A program made the translations under genes and the position numbers. A stretch of DNA of 64,000 bases from NCBI RefSeq assembly GCF_028553765.1, contig NZ_CP067134.1:1035001-1099000 (forward strand), given 5' to 3'. Of this stretch, positions 13,482 to 23,023 are shown in pieces; within the stretch, counting starts at the first letter, position 1; each line of letters begins with the position of its first letter. The DNA comes from Paracoccus stylophorae. GTDB taxonomy: Bacteria; Pseudomonadota; Alphaproteobacteria; Rhodobacterales; Rhodobacteraceae. The notes under the pieces are model-generated. The model saw only the letters and a list, made by a program, of their open reading frames with translations. It was not told where the DNA came from and ran no database searches.

Positions 13482-16280
13482 ATGGCAAAGAAAATGCTGA
13501 TCGACGCCACCCATCCCGAAGAGACTCGGGTGGTCGTGGTCGATGGAACCAAGGTCGAAGAATTTGATTTCGAGACCGCAAACAAGCGCCAGATCTCGGG
13601 GAACATCTATCTCGCCAAGGTGACGCGGGTCGAACCCTCGCTGCAGGCGGCGTTCGTGGATTACGGCGGCAATCGCCACGGCTTTCTGGCGTTTGCTGAA
13701 ATCCACCCCGATTATTACCAGATCCCGGCCGCCGATCGCGCGGCGCTGATGGCCGAGGAACGCGCCCACGCCGAGGCGCAGGAGGCCGAGGAAGAGAGCG
13801 GCCGCCGCCGCAAATCCTCGCGCGCGGCCTCATCCGGCAACGGCGAGCGCAGCTCGGACGACGGCAACGGCGAGAATGGCGGCGACAACGGCAACGGCCG
13901 GAACGGCGATGCCAATGGCAGTGACGAGTCCGGCAGCAATGACGACAGCATCGAGTCGGTCGCCGATGAATGCGTGACCGAAGAAATCTCGCCGCCGCGC
14001 AAGCCCCGCTCGCGCCGCTACAAGATCCAGGAGGTGGTCAAGGTCCGCCAGATCATGCTGGTCCAGGTCGTCAAGGAAGAACGCGGCAACAAGGGCGCGG
14101 CGCTGACCACCTATCTGTCGCTGGCGGGCCGCTATTGCGTGCTGATGCCCAACACCGCGCGCGGCGGCGGCATCAGCCGCAAGATCACCAACGCCGCCGA
14201 CCGCAAGAAGCTGAAGGACATCGCGGGCGAGCTGGACGTGCCCAAGGGCGCCGGCCTGATCATCCGCACCGCCGGCAGCCAGCGCACCCGGACCGAGATC
14301 AAGCGCGATTACGAATACCTGCTGCGGCTGTGGGAACAGATCCGCGAACTGACCTTCAAGTCGGTGGCGCCCGCCCCGATCTATGAAGAAGGCGACCTGA
14401 TGAAGCGGTCGATCCGCGATCTTTATTCCAAGGAGATCGACGAGGTGCTGGTCGAGGGCGAACGCGGCTATCGCACCGCCAAGGACTTCATGAAGATGAT
14501 CATGCCGTCCCACGCCAAGAACGTGAAGCACTATACCGACCAGATGCCGCTGTTCGCGCGCTATCAGGTCGAAAGCTATCTTGCCGGCATGTTCAATCCC
14601 ACGGTGCAGCTGAAATCGGGCGGCTATATCGTCATCGGCGTGACCGAGGCGCTGGTCGCCATCGACGTGAACTCGGGTCGTGCCACCAAGGAAGGCAGCA
14701 TCGAGGAGACCGCGCTGAAGACCAACCTGGAAGCCGCCGACGAGGTGGCCCGCCAGCTGCGCCTGCGCGACCTGGCCGGTCTGATCGTCATCGACTTCAT
14801 CGACATGGACGAGCGCAAGAACAACGCCGCCGTCGAAAAGCGCATGAAGGACCGGCTGAAATCGGACCGCGCGCGGATCCAGGTCGGCCGCATCTCGGGC
14901 TTTGGCCTGATGGAGATGTCGCGCCAGCGCCTGCGCCCCGGCATGCTGGAATCCACCACCCAGCCCTGTCCGCATTGCCACGGCACCGGCCTGATCCGCA
15001 GCGACGACAGCCTTGCGCTGACCATCCTGCGCGCGATCGAGGAAGAGGGGACGCGCAAACGCTCGCGCGAGGTGCTGGTGCGGGCGCCGGTCGCGGTGGC
15101 GAATTTCCTCATCAACGCCAAGCGCGAACATGTCGCCCGCATCGAGGCGCGCTATGGCATGTCGGTGCGGATCGAGGGCGACCCGTCCCTGATCTCGCCC
15201 GATTTCACGGTCGAGAAGTTCAAGACCGCGACCCGTGCGGTTCCCGACGCCGCGCCGTCGGTCCTGTCGGTCGATGCCAGGCTGATGGCCCAGATCGACG
15301 ACGAGGACGACGATGACGACGACGTCACCGACGACGACGCGACCGATGAGGGCGACGAGGGCACGACCCAACACGACGCGGCCCACGACGCTGCAGACGA
15401 CACCTCGGACGACAGCGACGACGATGACTCGCAGGACCGGGGCGGGAATGGCGACGATGCGGGCGACACCGCGTCGTCGGACGACGAAGGCGGACGCGGC
15501 CGCCGCAGGCGCCGCCGCCGCCGCCGGAAATCCGGCGACCGGGGCGAGGATCAGGACGGCGGCGACAACGGACAATCCGGCGACAACGAGGCGGCCGCCT
15601 CGGCGGATGACGCGCAGACGGACGACGCGCAGACGGACGACGCGCAGACGGACGATGCCCAGCCTGACGACGACGACGCCGCAGAACTGGCCGCAGCCTC
15701 GGGCAATGGCGGGCGCAGATCGCGTTCCCGCTCTCGCGGGGGGCGGCGTGGCGCGAAATCGTCGGGCGATCGGGATGCCGATGCCGGCGCGCTGCCCGAG
15801 GTGGTCGATCTGGACGACCGGTCCGACGACGACCGCGCCGAATCCCTGCCGGGGGTGAACGCCGCCCCCGACAGGCAGGCGGATCGCGACCACCGCGAAC
15901 CGCGCGCCGCGGAAACCCCCGCCGCCGAACCTGCGCCGCAATCCGACGCGCGGGCCGACACCGCCTCCGGTGACGACCACGCGGACCACGCGCAGCACCA
16001 GCCGGAACCGGGCCACACGCAAGCCCCGGTGATCGCCTCGGAAGATGCGGCCCCCGGCCCCTCATCCGAGGATGCCGCCGCGCTGGACACCGCCGATGCG
16101 CAACCGGAGCCCGCTCCGGCAGCGGCAGACACCGCGCCGACCAGGGCCGAGGCTGAACCCGCGGCCGAACCGGCAGCCGAACCGCGCAAGCCCGAGATGG
16201 CCGAAGCCGACAATGCGGCGGACGACCCGGACGAGGCCGACCGGCCCAAGCGTCGCGGCTGGTGGTTGCTGGGCCGCTAA
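13482..16280 (+). CDS. rne: Ribonuclease E/G family endoribonuclease (RNase E)
   Basis: This is a 932-residue RNA-processing and decay enzyme. The N-terminus (MAKKMLIDATHPEETRVVV) leads into an S1 domain that is interrupted by a low-complexity Asp/Gly/Asn/Ser insertion at about residues 90-180. The catalytic DNase I-like part contains IDVNSGRATKEGSIEETALKTN and IVIDFIDMD. The zinc link CPHCHGTG has Cys496 and Cys499. The C-terminal third is disordered: an acidic Asp-rich tract, a basic run (RRRRRRRRRK) that could bind RNA, a 15-bp tandem repeat giving repeated DDAQT, and Ala/Pro/Glu-rich sequence ending WWLLGR. The disordered tail is the usual place for degradosome contacts. Confidence 0.95.
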   Translation: MAKKMLIDATHPEETRVVVVDGTKVEEFDFETANKRQISGNIYLAKVTRVEPSLQAAFVDYGGNRHGFLAFAEIHPDYYQIPAADRAALMAEERAHAEAQEAEEESGRRRKSSRAASSGNGERSSDDGNGENGGDNGNGRNGDANGSDESGSNDDSIESVADECVTEEISPPRKPRSRRYKIQEVVKVRQIMLVQVVKEERGNKGAALTTYLSLAGRYCVLMPNTARGGGISRKITNAADRKKLKDIAGELDVPKGAGLIIRTAGSQRTRTEIKRDYEYLLRLWEQIRELTFKSVAPAPIYEEGDLMKRSIRDLYSKEIDEVLVEGERGYRTAKDFMKMIMPSHAKNVKHYTDQMPLFARYQVESYLAGMFNPTVQLKSGGYIVIGVTEALVAIDVNSGRATKEGSIEETALKTNLEAADEVARQLRLRDLAGLIVIDFIDMDERKNNAAVEKRMKDRLKSDRARIQVGRISGFGLMEMSRQRLRPGMLESTTQPCPHCHGTGLIRSDDSLALTILRAIEEEGTRKRSREVLVRAPVAVANFLINAKREHVARIEARYGMSVRIEGDPSLISPDFTVEKFKTATRAVPDAAPSVLSVDARLMAQIDDEDDDDDDVTDDDATDEGDEGTTQHDAAHDAADDTSDDSDDDDSQDRGGNGDDAGDTASSDDEGGRGRRRRRRRRRKSGDRGEDQDGGDNGQSGDNEAAASADDAQTDDAQTDDAQTDDAQPDDDDAAELAAASGNGGRRSRSRSRGGRRGAKSSGDRDADAGALPEVVDLDDRSDDDRAESLPGVNAAPDRQADRDHREPRAAETPAAEPAPQSDARADTASGDDHADHAQHQPEPGHTQAPVIASEDAAPGPSSEDAAALDTADAQPEPAPAAADTAPTRAEAEPAAEPAAEPRKPEMAEADNAADDPDEADRPKRRGWWLLGR
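15609..15668 (+). repeat. 15-bp tandem repeat inside rne
   Basis: Three perfect copies of GACGCGCAGACGGAC lie at 15609-15653, followed by a degenerate fourth copy to 15668. The repeat is in frame and encodes repeated DDAQT in the disordered acidic tail. Copy number could vary between strains without breaking the frame. Confidence 0.85.
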
Positions 16281-16290
16281 CCCGTTCCCC

Positions 16291-16323
16291 GCGTGGCGGG
16301 CGGCCCAACGGCCCCCGCCACGC
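16291..16323. terminator. Strong hairpin after rne
   Basis: GCGTGGCGGG (16291-16300) pairs perfectly with CCCGCCACGC (16314-16323) around a 13-nt loop, starting 10 bp after the rne stop. No T-run follows, so it may be a 3'-end stabilising hairpin or a weak terminator between rne and ccdA. Confidence 0.5.
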
Positions 16324-16389
16324 GCGACCCCACGCAACCGTGAGAACCGGGCGGCTGTGCCCGCCGCGTTCCGGCGCTAAGGTCCCGCC

Positions 16390-17133
16390 ATGCTTGGAAT
16401 CGAACTTGCCAGTGCCGCCTTTCTGCCCGCCGCCTTCGTGGCCATGCTGGCGGGGCTGCTGTCGTTCCTGTCGCCCTGCGTTCTGCCCATCGTGCCGCCC
16501 TATCTGGCCTATATGACCGGGGTCGGGCTGAACGGGCTGAAGACCGGCGAACGCAGCGCCGTCCTGCCGGCGCTGTTCTTCGTCATGGGCCTGTCCACGG
16601 TGTTTCTGGTCATGGGCTTCGCCGCCTCGGCCTTCGGCCGCGCCTTCCTGCAATATCAAGAGGTGCTGGCCCGCATCGCCGGCGTGACCGTGATCGTCAT
16701 GGGCCTGCATTTCCTGCATGTCTTTCGCATCCCGATCCTGGATCAGGAGGCGCGGATCGACGCCGGCCAGCAGGGCGGCGGCGCGTTGGGCGCCTATGTG
16801 CTGGGGCTGGCCTTCGCCTTTGGCTGGACGCCCTGCATCGGCCCGCAGCTTGGCATGATCCTGTCGCTGGCGGCCACGGGCGGCGAATTGTCGCGCGGCA
16901 CGGCGCTGCTGGCGGTCTATGCGCTTGGCCTGGGCATCCCGTTCCTGCTGGCCGCGCTGTTCATCCGCCGCGCCATCGGCCTGATGAACCGCATCAAGCC
17001 CTATCTGAAGACGATCGAGCGGGCGATGGGCGCGCTGCTGGTCGTCGTCGGGGTGATGCTGCTGACGGGCGCATTCTCGTCCTTCGCCTATTGGCTGCTC
17101 GAGACGTTCCCGGCGCTGGCCCTGCTGGGCTGA
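16390..17133 (+). CDS. ccdA: Cytochrome c biogenesis protein CcdA
   Basis: This is a 247-residue membrane protein with six predicted helices. It moves reducing power from cytoplasmic thioredoxin to periplasmic thiol proteins for cytochrome c maturation. The two redox cysteines are in the expected paired motifs: Cys30 in LSPCVLPIVPPY and Cys149 in FGWTPCIGP. Length matches the short CcdA type without extra thioredoxin domains. The start is an ATG just ahead of the first helix. It follows rne by about 110 bp, with a strong hairpin between them. Confidence 0.93.
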   Translation: MLGIELASAAFLPAAFVAMLAGLLSFLSPCVLPIVPPYLAYMTGVGLNGLKTGERSAVLPALFFVMGLSTVFLVMGFAASAFGRAFLQYQEVLARIAGVTVIVMGLHFLHVFRIPILDQEARIDAGQQGGGALGAYVLGLAFAFGWTPCIGPQLGMILSLAATGGELSRGTALLAVYALGLGIPFLLAALFIRRAIGLMNRIKPYLKTIERAMGALLVVVGVMLLTGAFSSFAYWLLETFPALALLG

Positions 17134-17283
17134 CCGGCCGCGCTGTCCGGCGCGATACGGGTGCGCGAAGGTTTTGCAGGCCAGGGCAGAATCGGGCCGT
17201 GACACGCGGGTGGAAATTGCGTTATCCTTGCCCGCAGATCCGGATCAACCGGACAAGGCAGAGGCAGTGACGGCGGTATTCCC

Positions 17284-18447
17284 ATGACCGAGATGGTCTT
17301 TGGCGCCGCGCCCGCAAGGGCGGGCGACCCGATTCTTCCACGCTGGTGGCGCACGCTGGACAAATGGTCCTTGGCCTGCGTGCTGGGGCTGTTCGCCATC
17401 GGCCTGTTGCTGGGGCTGGCCGCCTCGGTTCCGCTGGCCGAAAAGAACAACCTGCCGCGCTTTTACTATGTCCAGCGTCAGGCGTTTTTCGGCGGCGTCG
17501 CGATCTGCGTCATGCTGGTGATGTCGATGCTGTCGCCGCGCCAGATCCGCCGGCTGGGCGTGCTGGGTTTTCTGGGCGCGTTCCTGCTGATCCTGGCGCT
17601 GCCGTTCGTCGGCACCGATTTCGGCAAGGGCGCGACGCGCTGGCTCAGCCTGGGCTTCGTCTCGATCCAGCCCTCCGAATTTCTCAAGCCCGGTTTCGTG
17701 GCGCTGTGCGCCTGGTTCATGGCCGCCAGCCAGGAGGTCGGCGGCCCGCCGGGCCGGCTGTATTCGTTTCTGGCGGCGGTCGTGATCGTCCTGCTTCTGG
17801 CCTTTCAGCCCGATTTCGGTCAGGCGTCGCTTGTGCTGTTTTCCTGGCTGGTGATGTATTTCGTGGCCGGCGCGCCGCTGATCCTGCTGATGGGCGTGGC
17901 CTGCATCGCCGTGGCGGGCGGCGTCTTTGCCTATGGCGCCTCCGAACATTTCGCCCGCCGCATCAACGGTTTCCTCAACCCCGAGATCGACCCGCGCACC
18001 CAGATCGGCTATGCCACCAACGCCATCCAGGAGGGCGGGTTCTTCGGCGTCGGCGTGGGCGAGGGGACGGTGAAATGGTCGCTGCCCGACGCGCATACCG
18101 ATTTCATCATCGCCGTCGCGGCCGAGGAATACGGCACCATCATGGTCCTCGCGATCATCGCGCTTTACTGCACCATCGTCGTGCGTTCGCTGCTGCGGCT
18201 GCTGAAGGAACGCGACCCGTTCACCCGCATCGCCGGCACCGGGCTGGCCTGCGCCTTCGGCGTTCAGGCGCTGATCAACATGGGCGTGGCGGTGCGGCTT
18301 CTGCCGGCCAAGGGCATGACGCTGCCGTTCGTCAGCTATGGCGGCAGTTCGGTGATCGCCTCGGGCATCGCGCTTGGGATGCTGCTGGCGCTGACGCGCA
18401 CGCGTCCGCAGGGCGAGATGGCCGAAATCCTGCGGCGGGCGCGCTGA
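17284..18447 (+). CDS. ftsW: Cell-division lipid II polymerase FtsW
   Basis: This is a 387-residue SEDS-family integral membrane glycosyltransferase that polymerises septal peptidoglycan with its partner PBP3. Family features are visible: [21 protein letters not shown], the large periplasmic loop with [20 protein letters not shown], and ending motif [17 protein letters not shown]. It ends TGATG, overlapping the murG start. It opens the ftsW-murG-murC part of the division/cell-wall cluster; the 150 bp upstream probably carries a promoter, but I cannot assign one convincingly. Confidence 0.95.
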   Translation: MTEMVFGAAPARAGDPILPRWWRTLDKWSLACVLGLFAIGLLLGLAASVPLAEKNNLPRFYYVQRQAFFGGVAICVMLVMSMLSPRQIRRLGVLGFLGAFLLILALPFVGTDFGKGATRWLSLGFVSIQPSEFLKPGFVALCAWFMAASQEVGGPPGRLYSFLAAVVIVLLLAFQPDFGQASLVLFSWLVMYFVAGAPLILLMGVACIAVAGGVFAYGASEHFARRINGFLNPEIDPRTQIGYATNAIQEGGFFGVGVGEGTVKWSLPDAHTDFIIAVAAEEYGTIMVLAIIALYCTIVVRSLLRLLKERDPFTRIAGTGLACAFGVQALINMGVAVRLLPAKGMTLPFVSYGGSSVIASGIALGMLLALTRTRPQGEMAEILRRAR

Positions 18448-19532
18448 TGGCGGACAGGCTTGCACTGATCGCGGCGGGCGGCACCGGCGGACACATGTTC
18501 CCCGCCCAGGCGCTGGCCGAGATGCTGCTGGCGAAGGGCTGGCGGGTCAAGCTGTCCACCGACGACCGCGGCGCCCGCTATGCCGGCGGCTTCCCGGCGG
18601 GGGTGCAGCGCGCGGTCGTCAGATCGGCCACCACCGCCCGCGGCGGGCTGGCGGGCAAGCTGACCGCGCCGCTGAAGATCGCGGCGGGCGTCATCGCCGC
18701 GCGCGCCGATTTCCGCCGCGACCGCCCCTCGGTCGTGATCGGCTTCGGCGGCTATCCCACCATTCCGGCGCTGTCGGCCGCGCGGACCATGCGTCTGCCC
18801 TGCATGATCCACGAACAGAACGGCGTCATGGGCCGCGTGAACCGCATCTTCGCGCCGCGCGTCCGGCGCGTGGCCTGCGGCACATGGCCGGCCGATCTGC
18901 CCGACGGGGTGCGCGGCGTCCATACCGGCAACCCGGTCCGCGCCGCCGTGCTGGACCGTGCGGGCGCGCCCTATGCCGCGCCGGGGCAGGGCGATCTGCA
19001 CCTGCTGGTCATCGGCGGCTCGCAGGGGGCGCGGGTGCTGTCGGATCTGGTGCCCGCCGCCATCGCCGCGCTGCCGCAGAAGATCCGCGCCCGGCTGCGC
19101 GTCAGCCATCAGGCCCGCGCCGAGGATGCGGATCGCGTCACCGCCGCCTATGCCGATGCCGGCGTTGCCGCCGATGTCCAGCCTTTCTTTGCCGACGTGC
19201 CCGACCGGCTGGCCCGCGCGCAGCTGGTCGTCAGCCGCGCCGGCGCCTCCTCGATCGCCGACATCACCGTGATCGGCCGCCCCGCAATCCTGATCCCCTA
19301 TGCCGCCGCCACCGGCGATCACCAGACCGCCAATGCGCGCGCGCTGGCGGAGGCCGGCGCGGCGCTGCTGCGTGCCGAATCGGAACTTGACGCCAGCGGA
19401 CTGACGCGCGACATCGGCGCGATCCTCACCGACCCCGCGCGCGCCGCCGCCATGGCCGCCGCCAGCTTGAAACTGGGCCGCCCCGACGCGGCAAGCCGCC
19501 TTTACGACCTTGTCACGGAGATCGCCGCATGA
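18447..19532 (+). CDS. murG: UDP-GlcNAc:lipid I N-acetylglucosaminyltransferase MurG
   Basis: This is a 361-residue GT28 enzyme that adds GlcNAc to undecaprenyl-PP-MurNAc-pentapeptide on the inner face of the membrane, making lipid II. The N-terminal glycine-rich loop [12 protein letters not shown] is at residues 9-20, with a second [11 protein letters not shown] loop in the C-terminal domain. The donor-site region reads [24 protein letters not shown], then GDHQTANA. The ATG at 18447 overlaps the ftsW stop. The stop overlaps the murC start as ATGA, so the three genes are translationally coupled. Confidence 0.96.
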   Translation: MADRLALIAAGGTGGHMFPAQALAEMLLAKGWRVKLSTDDRGARYAGGFPAGVQRAVVRSATTARGGLAGKLTAPLKIAAGVIAARADFRRDRPSVVIGFGGYPTIPALSAARTMRLPCMIHEQNGVMGRVNRIFAPRVRRVACGTWPADLPDGVRGVHTGNPVRAAVLDRAGAPYAAPGQGDLHLLVIGGSQGARVLSDLVPAAIAALPQKIRARLRVSHQARAEDADRVTAAYADAGVAADVQPFFADVPDRLARAQLVVSRAGASSIADITVIGRPAILIPYAAATGDHQTANARALAEAGAALLRAESELDASGLTRDIGAILTDPARAAAMAAASLKLGRPDAASRLYDLVTEIAA

Positions 19533-20956
19533 ACGCCGCCACCAAACTGCCCGGAGAGCTGGGTCCGATCCATTTCATCGGCATCGGCGGCATCGGCATG
19601 TCCGGCATCGCCGAGGTGCTGCTGACCCTTGGCTATCAGGTGCAGGGCAGCGACCTGAAGCGCAGCAAGATCACCGACCGGCTGGAAAGCCTGGGCGCCA
19701 CCGTGTTCGAGGGGCAGCGCCCCGGCAATATCGGCGCGGCGGGCGTCATCGTCGTCTCGACCGCGATCCGCAAGGACAACCCCGAACTGACCGAGGCGCG
19801 GCGGCGCGGCCTGCCCGTGGTGCGCCGGGCCGAGATGCTGGCCGAACTGATGCGGATGAAATCCAATATCTGCGTGGCCGGCACCCACGGCAAGACGACG
19901 ACCACCACCATGGTCGCCACGCTGCTGGACGCGGGCAACCTGGACCCCACCGTCATCAATGGCGGCGTCATCCACGCCTATGGCAGCAACGCGCGCGCGG
20001 GCGAGGGCGAATGGATGGTGGTCGAGGCCGACGAATCCGACGGCAGCTTCAACCGCCTGCCGACCGACATCGCCATCATCACCAATATCGACCCCGAACA
20101 CATGGAACATTGGGGCGATTTCGATGCGCTGCGGCAGGGTTTCCTGAACTTCGCCAGCTCGATCCCGTTCTACGGTCTGGCCGTCTGCTGCACCGACCAC
20201 GCCGAGGTGCAGGCGCTGGTCGGCAAGCTGACCGAACGCCGCGTCGTCACCTTCGGCTTCAACGCCCAGGCCGATGTGCGGGCGATGAACCTGCGCTATG
20301 CCGGCGGGATCGCGCATTTCGACATCGCCCTGCAAGGCGAGGGTCCGTCCGAGACCGGCGATGTCGAGATGATCGAGGATTGCACCCTGCCGATGCCCGG
20401 CGATCACAACGTCTCGAACGGCCTTGCCGCCGTCGCCGTGGCCCGCCATCTTGGCATGAAGAAGGCCGAGATCCGCGAGGCGCTGGCGAAATTCGGCGGG
20501 GTCGGGCGCCGTTTCACCCGCGTGGGCGAGGTGAACGGGGTCACCATCATCGACGATTACGGCCACCACCCGGTCGAGATTGCCGCCGTGCTGCGCGCCG
20601 CCCGCCAGGCGACCGAGGGGCGCGTCATCGCCGTGCACCAGCCGCACCGCTTTTCCCGCCTGTCCACCCTGTTCGAGGATTTCTGCACCTGTTTCAACGA
20701 GGCTGACGTGGTCGCCATCGCCGATGTCTATGCCGCGGGCGAAGACCCGATTCCCGGCGCGACCCGCGACGATCTGGTCGCCGGCCTGATCGCGCATGGC
20801 CACCGCCACGCCCGCGCCATCCTGTCCGAGGACGATCTGGAACGGCTGGTCCGCGAACAGGCGCGGCCCGGCGACATGGTCGTGTGTCTGGGCGCCGGCA
20901 CGATCTCGGCCTGGGCCAACGCGCTGCCGGCGCGGCTTCAGGGAAAGGCGGCGTGA
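19529..20956 (+). CDS. murC: UDP-N-acetylmuramate--L-alanine ligase
   Basis: This is a 475-residue Mur ligase that adds the first amino acid of the peptidoglycan stem peptide. The N-terminal UDP-binding motif [15 protein letters not shown] is followed by the ATP P-loop GTHGKTTTT (about residues 118-126), the EADESDGSF motif and the Mur ligase region [10 protein letters not shown]. Overlaps on both sides (ATGA with murG, GTGA with DUF2484) show it is inside a coupled operon. In related genomes murB usually follows at once after DUF2484; here it is about 6 kb away. Confidence 0.97.
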   Translation: MNAATKLPGELGPIHFIGIGGIGMSGIAEVLLTLGYQVQGSDLKRSKITDRLESLGATVFEGQRPGNIGAAGVIVVSTAIRKDNPELTEARRRGLPVVRRAEMLAELMRMKSNICVAGTHGKTTTTTMVATLLDAGNLDPTVINGGVIHAYGSNARAGEGEWMVVEADESDGSFNRLPTDIAIITNIDPEHMEHWGDFDALRQGFLNFASSIPFYGLAVCCTDHAEVQALVGKLTERRVVTFGFNAQADVRAMNLRYAGGIAHFDIALQGEGPSETGDVEMIEDCTLPMPGDHNVSNGLAAVAVARHLGMKKAEIREALAKFGGVGRRFTRVGEVNGVTIIDDYGHHPVEIAAVLRAARQATEGRVIAVHQPHRFSRLSTLFEDFCTCFNEADVVAIADVYAAGEDPIPGATRDDLVAGLIAHGHRHARAILSEDDLERLVREQARPGDMVVCLGAGTISAWANALPARLQGKAA

Positions 20957-21210
20957 CCGGGCTGCCGATCCTGACGCTGGCCGTCTCGGCCTGCTGGCTT
21001 CTTCTGGCCTGCCTGCTGCCCTTCTTTCGCCCCCATCACCGCCCGCGCGCCTTCTGGGCGCTGGTCGCGGTGGGCGTGCCGGTGCTGGGCTGGCTGACCC
21101 TGAACTGGGGTCCGATGCTGGGCGTCGCGGGCTTTGCCCTGGGGCTGGCGATCCTGTTCTGGCCGCCGCGACGGCACCCCGACGATCCGGCGCTGCCGCC
21201 GGTGGAGTGA
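20953..21210 (+). CDS. DUF2484-family small membrane protein
   Basis: This is an 85-residue protein with three hydrophobic segments, starting at a GTG that overlaps the murC TGA. The sequence ([26 protein letters not shown]) matches the small DUF2484 protein that I associate with the murC-murB junction in Rhodobacterales. Position in the cluster implies a link to envelope synthesis, but no activity is known. The GTG start is chosen for the coupling overlap and because it begins at the first helix; an in-frame ATG at 20884 lies inside murC. Confidence 0.78.
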   Translation: MTGLPILTLAVSACWLLLACLLPFFRPHHRPRAFWALVAVGVPVLGWLTLNWGPMLGVAGFALGLAILFWPPRRHPDDPALPPVE

Positions 21211-21328
21211 CCCCGCCGCCCACCCGCACACAGCCTTGCGCCGCGCCATGACCATCCCGGCCGCGCGCACTTTTCATGGCCCGGCTTCTGCTTTATCTGT
21301 CGGGGCCGGGATCAGTCAGGACAGCAAG

Positions 21329-21751
21329 ATGCGTTATGAATACTCTGCCATTCCCGCCCCCTCGCGCGGCGAAAAGGCCAAGGACGCCAAGACGCCGACG
21401 CAGCGTTATGCGCTGGCGCTGACATGCGAACTGAACCGGATGGCGGGCGAAGGCTGGGAATATGTGCGCGCCGACGTGCTGCCCTCCGAGGAACGCAGCG
21501 GCATCGCCGGACGCGCGACGATCTATCACAACCTGCTGATCTTTCGCCGCGTGGTGAACGAGGAACAGACCAGCGTGGCCCGGACGCAGGACCGCCCGCA
21601 GCCCGAATACCCGGCCGCCGCCGCCCCCGCACCGCCCCCGCGCCCCGAACCCGTCCTGCCCGAGGCCGCATCCCCCCAACGCGCCCGGATTCCCGACACC
21701 GGCCCCACGCCCCCCGCGCCGGAAAAGGACGGAGCGGCCCCGAAGGGCTGA
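21329..21751 (+). CDS. DUF4177-type protein with proline-rich tail
   Basis: This encodes 140 residues. The first 90 (MRYEYSAIPAPSRG, then CELNRMAGEGWEYVRADVLP and TIYHNLLIFRRV) fit the small DUF4177 fold, in which a strand pattern surrounds the conserved GWE. The remainder is a Pro/Ala/Glu-rich disordered tail. There is no signal peptide. It lies at the left edge of the segment that separates DUF2484 from murB and is convergent with the sulfotransferase-like gene. Function is unknown. Confidence 0.72.
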   Translation: MRYEYSAIPAPSRGEKAKDAKTPTQRYALALTCELNRMAGEGWEYVRADVLPSEERSGIAGRATIYHNLLIFRRVVNEEQTSVARTQDRPQPEYPAAAAPAPPPRPEPVLPEAASPQRARIPDTGPTPPAPEKDGAAPKG

Positions 21752-21797
21752 GACGGTCGGCACGGCCGGCAAAGGGGAACGTCGGTGGCGCGGCGGC

Positions 21798-22871
21798 TCA
21801 GGACAGCTTGTCCAGATATTCCGCCACCTTGCGGTTGATCAGCTTGCCGTCCGGGCGGATCACCTGCGCCGCCTGCATCAGCGCGCGCGCCAGCCCGATA
21901 TCCACGTCTTCCGCCTTCAATGCCAGATCGCGCAAATTCTCGGCCTCTTTCTGGTTCAGCGTCTCGGTCTGCTGCAACGGCCGCAGCAGGCGCGCATAAT
22001 GGTCGATCACGGCCTCGGCTGTCAGTTGGCTGGGGCGGGGTTCGTCCGCATGCTGCGCCACCTGGTCATAGGCCGAGCCGATCCGCGCCGCACGGCGATG
22101 AAATCGCGCGACATCGCCGATCGCGGTCACCGTGTGATCGTCCAGCGTGCCGGGACGCTCCTTGGACAGCCGCGTCAGCTCCAGCGTTTCCTCGGGCTGC
22201 GCCTGCTGGACCAGATCGGCCTGCTCGGGCGGCGGCATGGCGCAGCCGACGACCGACAGAAACTCGGCCAGATGGGCGCTGCCGACATTCTTGTAGGTGA
22301 CAAGACGCACGTTCTCGGTCCCGAAATGACGCGCATAGACCGCCCAGATACGCTGCTGCGACAGGAAAACCTCGTTCAGGTTCATGAAGAACACCGGAAA
22401 GGTCTTGGTCGGGACCGGCCCCTTGTTCACCTCGTTGAACCAGCTTTTCAGCAGGGACAGCGGCTCCCGGATGAAGAACACCACGGTCACGCGATGGGCG
22501 GCAAGCCGGTGTTTCAGATCCTGCACGGCCGCATCGGGGTCCTTGCGCATGGCAAGCTGCACGAATTCCTCGCTGGACAGGATGACGCGGTCTTCCGGCG
22601 CGCCGGCCAGCGTCTCGTCCAGATCGGCAAAGGCCGCATCGGCCGACATTTCCTCGCGATACCACGGCGGCGGGCGAAACCCGTGCGCGCGCGCAAGGCT
22701 CAGCGACAGGTGGCCGTGATTGGTCGGGTTGTTGCGCGGGCGCGCGCAGGCGGGATACAGGAACCCGTATTCGCGCAGCCGGTGGGCATTTCCGCTGAGA
22801 AAATCCTGGATGGCCGAGGTTCCGGTCTTGTAGTGCCCGATATGCAGGAAAATCTGTTTCGCTTCGCTCAT
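21798..22871 (-). CDS. Sulfotransferase-like P-loop protein
   Basis: This encodes 357 residues. The N-terminal loop GHYKTGTSAIQDFL (from residue 12) matches the PAPS 5'-phosphosulfate-binding loop of sulfotransferases. VVFFIREPLSLLKSWFNE matches the 3'-phosphate-binding region (R..P...S). No membrane segment is evident. The neighbouring glycosyltransferases suggest it modifies a surface sugar. The start MSEAK is chosen; an in-frame ATG nine bases upstream is equally possible and ribosome-site evidence is weak for both. It is divergent from the GT4 gene. It resembles, at the motif level, the degenerate protein at 61582-62454. Confidence 0.68.
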   Translation of the reverse strand: MSEAKQIFLHIGHYKTGTSAIQDFLSGNAHRLREYGFLYPACARPRNNPTNHGHLSLSLARAHGFRPPPWYREEMSADAAFADLDETLAGAPEDRVILSSEEFVQLAMRKDPDAAVQDLKHRLAAHRVTVVFFIREPLSLLKSWFNEVNKGPVPTKTFPVFFMNLNEVFLSQQRIWAVYARHFGTENVRLVTYKNVGSAHLAEFLSVVGCAMPPPEQADLVQQAQPEETLELTRLSKERPGTLDDHTVTAIGDVARFHRRAARIGSAYDQVAQHADEPRPSQLTAEAVIDHYARLLRPLQQTETLNQKEAENLRDLALKAEDVDIGLARALMQAAQVIRPDGKLINRKVAEYLDKLS

Positions 22872-23023
22872 CACCACCATCGGGCCAACAGGAACCGCGC
22901 CGGTCTAGCGTCATCGGGAACGCAGGGTCAAGCCGCCAGCACGCCGCCGCACCCCCACACACGGGTTTGCGCTTTCCCGCGTTATGTGTTTCTTGCGCGC
23001 GAACTGCGTCGCTAAACCAGAGG

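Noticed and set aside
12929..13567. Open frames in the rne leader
   Set aside because: Pro/Arg-rich translations, no ribosome site, and they run into rne in another frame; better explained as untranslated leader.
13830..16022. Minus-strand long open frame opposite rne
   Set aside because: Low-complexity translation and no ribosome site; the plus strand encodes RNase E with catalytic and zinc motifs.
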